Positions 55,379-64,000 of a stretch of DNA of 64,000 nucleotides are shown piece after piece (position 1 is the first letter of the stretch; every line of letters starts with the position of its first letter). The stretch is from Gigaspora margarita (lineage: Eukaryota > Glomeromycota > Glomeromycetes > Diversisporales > Gigasporaceae), in the NCBI GenBank assembly GCA_009809945.1, contig WTPW01000867.1, positions 166,126 through 230,125 on the forward strand, written 5' to 3'. Below the pieces are notes generated by a model that saw nothing but the letters and a program-made list of their open reading frames with translations, did no database searches and had not been told where the DNA came from. The position numbers and the translations under genes are program-made.

Positions 55379-56335
55379 AATGTAGGTTCAAATTAAACTA
55401 CAAAATAAGCTACCCACGATCAACAATAGTCGCTACATAGTAAAGTCCAAATTCTTATCACTTAATAAACTTATTTGGAAGATCAAAATACATGTATAGT
55501 AAAATTTTTTAAAAAGATTGGAGAACATTTGATTATTTGGCTTTTAACTTTTATGTTTGATGAAAAAATTAAAAATTTTTAAAAAAATATATTCAACAAA
55601 TGTAAAAATTAAATGCTAAATAATAAAAACTTTTCCAATTTGTATGAAAATTTTGTAAAATATGTATTTTGATATCCTGAACATATTTACTTAAGTGCAT
55701 ATGACCAATTTATATAGTAAAATTTGGACTTTAACATGTAGTAACTACTTGCAAAAATTGAACCAAGTTCTGGTTAAAATGAACCCAAAGCAACTCAATT
55801 TGAACCAAGTACTAGTTCAAACGAACCTGAAGTTGTTCAATTTGAATAAATTTGAGTTCATTTAAACCAAACTTGGTTCAAATTGTGCTGCTTTGGGTTC
55901 ATTTTAACTGGAACTTGGTCAATAGAAAGAGGTTTTTTTAGCAATCACAAGTAGTCACTACATAGTAAAGTCCAAATCTTACTATGTAAATAGATCTTAA
56001 ATGCTTAGTAATATGTTCTGGAGATTAAAATGCATATTCTACGAAATTTTTATACAAATTGAAAAACTTTTTATTATTTAGCTTTTAATTTTTACAGTCA
56101 TTGAATATATTTTTTAAAAAAATTTAATTTTTTCATCAAAAATAAAAGTTAAAAGTCAAATAATAAAATGTTCTCTAATTATTCTAAAAATTTTATTGTA
56201 TGTGTATTTTGATCTCTTAAATAAGTTACTTAAGTAATAATAAATGATTTATAGTAAATTTTGGATTTTACTATGTAGCGACTATTGTCAATCATGGGGT
56301 AGCTTATTTTGTAGTTTAATTTAAACCTACTTCAG
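55379..56335. mobile_element. Compound palindromic element related to the AAGCTACC MITEs
   Basis: The outer arms TAGGTTCAAATTAAACTAC with AAAATAAGCTACCCA are mirrored at 56296-56330. Each half (55379-55755 and 55950-56300) is itself a palindrome with TAAAGTCCAAATTCTTA-type words at both sides. The centre (55760-55920) is a third hairpin made of TTGAACCAAG-type words. There is no coding frame. Confidence 0.65.
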
Positions 56336-56496
56336 GATTAAATTTTGATTGGCTATTATTGTTACACTGATCACATGATCTAGATTTAATATAATCTAAA
56401 TATTGGTCAAAATACAAGAATCTAAAGTTACATAATCTCTATTTGTACTATATTATATATGACTGGGTCAGATAGGTTGGAGGCTAGCTAGAGTGG

Positions 56497-56812
56497 TACT
56501 GTATATTCCCGAAAATAAACTACTCCAAAATAAGCAACCCCCTGATTTTTTTCAAAAATCTCAAAAAATGCGTTAGCAGTTGCTACATATAAAAGTCTAA
56601 CATTTACTAAGTAAACCTCAAAAGTGCCATTATGTAAACTTGTTCAGGACACAAAAATACACTCACAGCAAAAATTTCACGTTATTATTATAACTTTTTA
56701 TTAGTAAGTTTTTCAATTTTTTAAAAAATGCAACAATTCGAAAATAAGCAACTTGCTTTTTCGTGTAATTTTTGGCCCAAAAAAGGTTGCTTATTTTCAG
56801 GAATATATAGTA
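56497..56812. mobile_element. MITE, AAAATAAGCTACC family, copy 3
   Basis: The 316-bp element starts TACTGTATATTCCCGAAAAT and ends with the inverted TTATTTTCAGGAATATATAG plus TA. The interior has GCGTTAGCAGTTGCTACATA and AACTTGTTCAGGAC, as in the copy at 23211-23532 in the same orientation. Confidence 0.8.
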
Positions 56813-57009
56813 TTAGTAAAAATGGGGTAAAAATAGCAATTCTCTAGTTTTTTTACAATTTTTTATTTGTTTTAAAAAGTTGGCTTGAATACAAGATTAC
56901 TAGAACCTTTGTATCAAATTGTGCATAAGTGAGTTTTTTGTTTTTTCAGCACAGTTAATATATTATATCTACTATAAAACTTTTGTTTTGCAATTAATAA
57001 TGCACTTAA

Positions 57010-57510
57010 TTGATGATCCAGATAAGAACTATATTGGGACAATAGTAAATTTTGGGGATAAGTACAATATAAATTTTTATTATATGCTTGAATCTGGATA
57101 TCGTTCAATGAAAAGTATTTTTTTTATTAAGTTAATAACCAAAGTCAAATAATTAAAAGTTGTAGAGCTTACTGAGATGCATCTAATAGTATTATATTAT
57201 TTAAATTGGCCTAGTAGAGACTGAGATATTACTAAAAAACAATTAGCTAACTATATAAATTTTTATAGAAATTTTATATAGTTAGCCAATAGTTTTTTAG
57301 TGATAACTTAGCCTCCATCAGGCCAATTTGGATAATATAATCCTATTGGATGCGTTTCAGTGAGCTCTACAACTTTCAATTATTTGACTTTGGCTATTAA
57401 CTTAATAAAAAAAAATACTTTTCATTGTACGATTCTCAGATTATAGTATATAATAAATTTCATAGAAATTTGCTCCAAATTCTAATATAGATCATATCCA
57501 GATTAGTAAT
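57010..57510. repeat. Long imperfect palindrome
   Basis: Arms centred near 57270 share TTATTAAGTTAATAACCAAAGT, of which GTCAAATAATTAAAAGTTGT is part, with the inverse ACTTTCAATTATTTGACTTT at 57370-57390. They also share GTAGAGCTTACTGAGATGCA with ATGCGTTTCAGTGAGCTCTA. Similarity fades outwards. An open frame at 56919-57152 covers part of the left arm and is not supported as a gene. Confidence 0.6.
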
Positions 57511-57640
57511 TAAAATGTTATATAATAAGTAATAGCTTGTATTTATTTTTAAATAATTTTAATATTTATGCAGTTTGTGATGCTTAAATACAAAATTATT
57601 TTAAAAACTAATAGCTTATGATATAAATATATATATATAT

Positions 57641-58262
57641 TGTTATATTAGTATAAATATTAAGAATAGTAAAAATTTTATTGAACCAATCAAATCTGTA
57701 GTATTAACTTTAGTAGAAAAACTTTCTTCCGTTCTTAAAAAGAAGCTCTTTTCACTATAATCTCTATAATAATAGGATATCATAGTACGTTATCATAGTA
57801 CGTTATCATAGTACTTTATCATAGTACGTTATCTTAGTACGTTATCTTAGTACGATATCTTAGTATGATATCTTAGTACATTATTTTAGTATGTTATCTT
57901 AGTACGTTATATTAGAACGTTATCTTAGTACNTATATATATTGTTATATTAGTATAAATATTAAGAATAGTAAAAATTTTATTGAACCAATCAAATCTGT
58001 AGTATTAACTTTAGTAGAAAAACTTTCTTCTGTTCTTAAAAAGAAGCTCTTTTCACTATAATCTATATAATAATAAGATATCATAGTACGTTATCATAAT
58101 ATGTTATCATAGTACGTTATCATAGTACGTTATCATAGTACTTTATCATAGTACGTTATCTTAGTACGTTATCTTAGTACGATATCTTAGTATGATATCT
58201 TAGTACATTATTTTAGTATGTTATCTTAGTACGTTATATTAGAACGTTATCTTAGTATGTTA
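57641..58262 (+). repeat. 301-bp duplication with 13-bp tandem repeats (LTR U3 region?)
   Basis: The sequence starting TGTTATATTAGTATAAATAT at 57641 starts again at 57942 with only a few base differences. An N at 57932 marks the junction. Each copy ends in a run of 13-bp units such as ATCATAGTACGTT and ATCTTAGTACGTT (about 57778-57931 and 58078-58262); the second run has two extra units. The duplication may be real or an assembly overlap at the N. Confidence 0.8.
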
Positions 58263-58668
58263 TTACAAAAATCCCAAGTTTCTACAGATATATAAACTCT
58301 GCTTTTTCTCCCAAGGCAGAGTAGGTTCTGTCCTTTAATTCTTTTCCTTTATAAAAATATTTGTACTTAAAAATCTTATATTTAATAAACTGATATTATC
58401 CTATAAAATATAAAGCCTTCGCCTTTATATACTTTGATTCTTTATCCATCGTATAAAGGACCTTTATTTTTTTGGATTATTAAATTGTTGGGTTGAATTA
58501 TTATTTCTTTTATTCTTTGTCGACATAATTCTTTTCTTTAGTATTCTTTAAATTTGAATCTAACTTCTTTTATTGAAAACTTTTTTGATATTATACACAT
58601 TTTTTACCCTCTTACATGTTAAGTCAAGTGATATAGTTTCTTGCCTAAAAGTTACTATATTACAGTTT

Positions 58669-58686
58669 TGGCGACGACGACAGGAC
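58669..58686 (+). promoter_or_regulatory. Putative primer-binding site
   Basis: TGGCGACGACGACAGGAC starts with TGG, the complement of a tRNA CCA end, and lies 4 bases after a putative LTR end (ATTACA, 58664). This is the usual place for the minus-strand primer site. The matching tRNA is not identified. Confidence 0.5.
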
Positions 58687-59265
58687 CTAGAACTCTTTGT
58701 GTCTGTGATTTCCAATTTATTTAAAATTTATTTTGTGATTTTTAATTTTTATATCAGTTTAGTTTTTGAATTAAATTATTTTTGGATTAAATTTTGAATT
58801 GTATTTTCTTAATTATATAGTTGCAACTCTTTCTTCTAAGTTTATTTATTTTCTTTCTTTCTTTTAAGTTTCTTTATTTATTTCTTTCCTCTTTTCTTTT
58901 CTTTTCTTATTTTCTTCTTTATTCCTTTTAGCTAGCTATACTTAACCATTTTAAAAATTATCTTTACCCTTTCTTATTATCATAACACAAAGCTTCTTTT
59001 GAATTACACAAAAATNATTTTAAGTTANANNAAGCTTAAAATANTNGTACTAGTTAGAATTATATAGATCTTTAAATTTTGAGTAACATTACATGAAAAC
59101 AAAATTTTGTAGTATAGGAGTTCTATTTCATATTATATACTACACTCTAACTAGTTTCTTAATATATTGGTTAAATATTAGCCTATTATTATTATTTATT
59201 ATTTATTATCCAAATTNTTTAATTTCTTNTTATTNTCTTTNNNATATCNACNTCTTATTTGCTAT

Positions 59266-62128
59266 ATGCNACCNTTTTCNCAAAAATACTTTGATTTCNC
59301 TTGGTATTTTNTNAATNATATTCCTACTAACGAGNAATATAACAATTTAATTGAAACTCTTAAAACTGCTATTGACCAACTTCAATTCGGGTCTCCTTTA
59401 AATTCTAAACAAATTGATATTTTATTTAAATATTCAAAATTTTCTGACTTCTCTTGGGGAAACGGCAAATCATACCCTACATCTGAGGACCTTTGGAATA
59501 ACATACATATTATTGATTAAGGATTCCAACCACCCTCTTATCAATCTATTGATTATTTGGAATTTCCTACTCCAGATAATCCACAAGGTGTTCCATATCC
59601 AACTATCGCTAAACCACAAAATAAACCTTTACCTTGACGTACCTATACCCCATATCAGTGTGCCAATTTAAAACTGTACGAAAAAGAATTGCATAATAAT
59701 ATTAAATCAACTGATAGCGTAAACGATCTATTTAAATACTGCCAACTCTACAGTTTCTCTACCTACTTCGATTAAAACTCTTTATGAATATTGACCAATA
59801 CAAGCAACAAATAGTTAATCATAATTTCCTAAATGAAACAAACTGATCAATAAGTAGAAGGTGATATCGTGAACGACCTGATTCTAGCTGTCCTGCTTGT
59901 CATCCTACTGACGAATTCTTTATCACTGATGAATTTTATAGATTTTGGAATTGGTTTCACCCTACTTATAAGGCTGAAAACCTTTCTGCTAATACTATTA
60001 ATTACTTTAATAACACATTTCAACTACGAATAACTGAAGATTTAACACTCTATATTCATCGATTAATAACTACTATCCGATATCAAAACAACCAACCTCC
60101 ACAAGAATTTGATTTAATTGTTCCAGAAGTAATTGAAAAGTGGCAACAAACTTGTGGATTCCTTGAATCTCCTACACCAACAGAAATAGATAATTCAGAT
60201 AATTCAAAAAATTCTAACAGGGTTATTAATCTTGAAAACCACTCTGAAGAAAACTCTGAAGCAGATTCTGAAAAAAACTCTACATCTTCTCATCCTTCTG
60301 ATCTATCTGAAACTACTATAAATAGACTAATTGAACAAAACCATCGTCAAATAAAACAAAGCTTATATAATACTTGACAAATCCTTGGACAAATAAAGGA
60401 AACCATTAAAAATAGTGATGCTATTCTTTCCATAGCAGAATCCAGTTCATCCACTTCCAATAATAATAATAATTATCAATCTACTTCTTAACATTTAACT
60501 GATACCGATAATATTCAATCTTCTAATATTAATTATTCAACTATCAACAAACCACAAATTACTAATTACTTTGATGATAATATTTTTTCTGGTCTTGTTA
60601 GTCAATTAGGAAATTTAACCATGTCTCAAAGTGGTAGACCCAACAACAGACGAACTGACCAGAATGATGATCTACTTCATTTTAATGATGATGATAGAAT
60701 AACTAACCTATATATAAATGACAATTCCCAAAGAGGTGCAGAAAATAGACAAGTACTTATTCGACCAACTAATAATGATGGACGCCAACAGGAAGAAGAC
60801 TATAATGAAGAAGATAATAATGAAGAAAATGATAACAATGAAGAAGATGAATTTAAACCTGAAGATGCTCTAAAAACTATATTAGAAGGTTAAAAGAAAT
60901 TGTTAAAAATAATACTGAGAGAACAACTATATCTACTAATTCAAAGGAGTATAAAATGATTGACTTCCCTACCTTCTCTGGCAACCAGGATGAAGATCTG
61001 GTTGAATGGGTTGAAGCTTTTATTCGAGCATGCGTAGGAAATAATATTTCTGAAAACTGACGACTCGCTATAGTCCCCAACTTCTTTAAAGGGAATGCAC
61101 TATCCTGGTATAATCAAAACCGATTTAACTTTACCTATTGGCACAGTAATACTAATGAAAACCACTCCTTTGTCCACCTTTTTTCTAAAAAGTTTAGAGA
61201 TCCATTTAAAGTATCACAATGGCATTATACTTTAAGAAGTAGAAAATAAAAACCAGGAGAGACAGTAGATGCTTATAACTCTGCTCTTGAGGAGTTATGG
61301 CATAGAGTTGATCCAGAAAATCACTACCCCGAAGTGGACAAAATTTGACAATTTGTAGATGAATTAAGACAAGAATTTCAAATACTTGTACAAGCAGAAA
61401 ACCCAATAACTATTAGTCAAGCAGTAAACAAAGCTAAAGCTATTGAAGTAGCTTACTCCAAAGGAAGTCCTTTATCAGCTTATTTATTATTACCTACTAC
61501 CTACCAACCACAATTCTTTGGAGGATATACTGGTTTGAACCAACCCATCATGCCTACTCAACCTCAACATAGCCTACGTGATGACTTAATGGAAGCAGTT
61601 CAATATGTTACCAGAACCATGCAGAATCATAATCAAAATCGAAACTCTCAACCTCAACAAAACAATGCATCTCAAAATAATAACAACAATAATTATAGAA
61701 ATAATAATAANAANTACAGAAATAACAATAANAACAATTACAGACCANCTCAANAAAGAAATAACAATTGTTTGAGATGTAATCGTCCTGGTCATTTTGC
61801 TGCAAACTGTTCTGCCCCATTCTGTACCAACTGTTAGCAGGTTGGACATAGTACTCAAAATTGCTGTTTGAATCAAATTTGGAGAAATAACAATAACAAT
61901 AATTATAATAACAATTATAATNNAAATAACAATCGTAACAACAATAACAATNGAAGAAATAATAACAATTATAATAACAATAATTATAANAATCCTNCTC
62001 CCAATAACAATAATAATCAAAATTATAACCATAATAACAACAATCAAAACCAAAACAATGATAACAATAATTACAATAATAACAATAATAATAATGATAA
62101 TAACCAACAACGACAACATTTAAACTAG
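59266..62128 (+). pseudogene. Decayed gag gene of the LTR retrotransposon
   Basis: The N-terminal part (59266-60890) reads AIDQLQFGSPLNSKQIDILF, EFFITDEFYRFWNWFHPTYK and an acidic stretch. The Retrotrans_gag core begins near 60950 (MIDFPTFSGNQDEDLVEWVE, FFKGNALSWYNQN, KPGETVDAYNSALEELWHRV). Two CX2CX4HX4C zinc knuckles follow at about 61766-61865: CLRCNRPGHFAANC and CTNC, stop, QVGHSTQNC. A long Asn-rich tail (61886-62128) carries several N bases. In-frame stops are TAA 59518, TGA 59635, TGA 60375, TAA 60489, TGA 61058, TAA 61247, TGA 61346 and TAG 61835; frames change near 60350 and 60890. Gag normally forms the particle shell. Confidence 0.75.
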
Positions 62129-62205
62129 AGGTAGCATCTCCAGAGGGTGAGCATGCTAAGATCCAAAAACCCTCAACTGATAACAATGAAGATGTTTATT
62201 CATTC

Positions 62206-64000
62206 TTGATNNATNAAATTGATTTATTACTCGACCAAGAAGATAACAAAACTTATAATAATAACAATAATATAGACAATAAATTTTATAATCTCTGGAC
62301 AGATTATAATGAAACTATAGAAATATTGGGAATGAACTCGAATGAAATTGATTATTATCTCGAAAATGACAATCAGAAAAATCAAGTTAAAGATGCATTA
62401 TTTACTACCGCTGAAGTTTTGGGAAAAGAAATTAATATTCTTATTGATACTGGTTCAAAAGGATGTGTAATTACTAAACATTTTCTTGATAAAATGGGTT
62501 GAAATATTGATGAACCAAGTAATGTCCGAGTTGTAGATATTACAGGCCATAAATCTGTTCCTTAGGCTGAGTTAAGGATGTTCCTATTCAACTTGGTACA
62601 AAAATTACATTAGTTGATATATTAGTAACAGAATCCAAAGAATATAATGTAGTCCTAGGAAATGAATATTTAGATAAAGTCCATGCCATTATTGACTACT
62701 ATGGAGAATTCATGAGTATTTGAATTGCAGATCAAATAGAATATGTTCCAATCTCATGTAAACAATGAATTACAGATCCTGATATAGTATATCTAATTAA
62801 CTTTAAAGATTATTATTCTAACCAAGAACTAGAATTAGAATTAGAAGAAAATAATAATCCTATCGAACCTATATATACTACAATTCAAGTTGGCAATACC
62901 TTCTCTCAACTTGATGAACAAATAGTTGCTAATGTAAAAATTGAAAACATTGATAACCCTTTAAGTCCTCCTTCAGATGAAATATTTAAGCTAATACAAC
63001 CAGAAATCAAAGAAATAAAAGATAAAAAGAAAGAAGACCAGAAAATTTCTATTTCTATTACTGAAGATAAATCAACCTTTATTGGACATAATCTCGATGA
63101 ACAACAAAAGAAAAATATAACTCAATTATTATTAGAAAATTCAGATATATTCGCTACAAAATTCTCTGAACTACGAAAGACCAATGTGGTATATCATAGT
63201 ATAAATACTGGTGATTCATATCCTATCAAACAAAGAGCATATAGAGCTTCCCCTGTTGAACAAGACCATATCCAAAAAGAAATTGAAATAATGGAAAAAG
63301 ATGGTATAATTCGAAAATTAGAAAGTCCTTGGAGTTTCCCAGTTGTCCTAGTCAAAAAGAAAAATGGAAAACTACGATTTTGTGTTGATTTTAGAAAATT
63401 AAATAGTACGACTAAAAAGGACACTTACTCTTTACCAAGGATTGATGAAATGTTGGATAATCTTGGAAATGCTAAATGGTTTACTTCTTTTGATCTAACC
63501 TCTGGATATTGGCAAGTAGAAGTAAAAGAAGAAGACAAAGAAAAGACTGCCTTTATAACAAAATTTGGTCTTTATGAGTTCAACGTAATGCCATTTGGAC
63601 TTTGCAATGCCCCCTCTATATTTCAAAGACTCATGGACATTGTTCTACAACCAGTTTTATGGAAAAAGGCTATGGTATACATCGACGACGTTAACATTTA
63701 TTCAGAAACATTTGAACAATATATAAAAGTTATTTAGGAAGTATTTAATCTTATTAAAAATGCCAACCTTTGAATAAACCCAGAAAAATGTCATTTCTGT
63801 ACCAATGAAATGCAATTTCTTGGCCACATAGTTGGAATCGAAGGAATTAAACCTGATTCCCAAAAAGTTAATAAACTTGATAAACTTCCACCTCCAAAAA
63901 TATCTCGCAACTAAGAGCCTTTCTAGGCTTAGCATCATACTATCGCTAATTTATAGAAGGATTTTCTAAAAAGGCTGGACCTTTACTCAAATTACTTAAG
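62206..64000 (+). pseudogene. Decayed pol gene: protease and reverse transcriptase
   Basis: The protease core INILIDTGSKGCVITKHFL (DTG catalytic motif near 62450) is followed by VVLGNEYLDKVHAIIDYYGE. The reverse transcriptase is open at 63186-63734 and keeps VLVKKKNGKLRFCVDFRKLN, FTSFDLTSGYWQVE, FNVMPFGLCNAPSIFQRLMD and the catalytic MVYIDDVNIYSE. CHFCTNEMQFLGHIVGIEGI follows, and the frame leaves the window before RNase H. In-frame stops are TGA at 62500, 62568, 62721, 62766 and 63771 and TAG at 63735; one frame change lies near 62560. The enzyme would copy the element RNA into DNA. Confidence 0.82.

Larger units (their letters stand above)
57641..64000 (+). mobile_element. Ty3/gypsy-type LTR retrotransposon, 5' part
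   Basis: The element shows, in order, a putative 5' LTR (about 57641-58664), a primer-binding site (58669), gag with a Retrotrans_gag core and two zinc knuckles, protease and reverse transcriptase, then runs off the window within pol. RNase H, integrase and the 3' LTR are not seen. Frameshifts and many in-frame stops show that this copy cannot encode its own proteins. The left LTR edge is tentative: TGTTATATTAGTA at 57641 resembles the inverse of the right edge ACTATATTACA. Confidence 0.75.

Noticed and set aside
61586-62186. Long minus-strand frames over the gag tail
   Set aside because: They are the complement of the Asn-rich AAT/AAC repeats and encode only Ile/Val or Tyr/Cys runs.
59266-63773. 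Alternative genetic code with TGA read as Trp
   Set aside because: The retrotransposon also has TAA and TAG stops in frame, and the intact kinase and Sel1 genes use TGG and normal stops. Decay explains it better.

Overview
The window is nuclear DNA of a filamentous fungus. It most resembles an arbuscular mycorrhizal fungus of the Rhizophagus type (Glomeromycotina). The evidence is the strong AT richness, an 80-nt phase-0 spliceosomal intron in a Sel1-repeat/protein kinase fusion gene, a local expansion of Sel1-repeat genes, and many transposon relics of kinds I associate with that group. The organism call is inference from gene content; no marker gene is present.

Layout. 1-7.6 kb is AT-rich, gene-poor DNA with short inverted-repeat elements. 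7.6-11.2 kb (minus strand) is a decayed multi-exon DDE transposase. 11.5-13.7 kb is a stack of nested transposons with readable target-site duplications (TSDs), sitting in an exon of a decayed plus-strand gene of unknown function (13.7-15.7 kb). 19.1-20.4 kb carries a Sel1-repeat gene broken by one missing base. 21-28 kb is dominated by minisatellites built on GTTTCGTCAATCGTCA, small inverted-repeat elements and gene fragments. 28.1-29.8 kb (minus strand) is the best preserved gene, a two-exon Sel1/kinase fusion of 537 aa. 30-34 kb is another transposon graveyard.

34.4-53.5 kb is a tandem array of Sel1-repeat genes, all on the plus strand, with a basic unit of about 3.1-3.2 kb. Three copies are intact (34544, 47172, 52282) and two are decayed (40811, 44050). 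The units share leaders and 3' flanks, so they act as internal controls: several transposon insertions in one unit have clean empty sites in the others. A 670-bp N gap lies at 39693-40362 inside T-rich DNA.

54-57.6 kb holds further inverted-repeat elements. 57.6 kb to the window end is the 5' part of a Ty3/gypsy-type LTR retrotransposon: putative LTR, primer-binding site, gag with two zinc knuckles, protease and reverse transcriptase. It is damaged by many in-frame stops, mostly TGA.

How the genes may work together. The kinase fusion and the Sel1-only proteins are plausible signalling and scaffold proteins of one expanded local family. I see no operon-like system. The most interesting structures are the self-nested element stack at 11.5-13.7 kb, the nested 5-bp-TSD elements whose terminal repeats carry a variable 8-base word that changes in concert, and the Sel1 tandem array with its conserved uORF-bearing leader.
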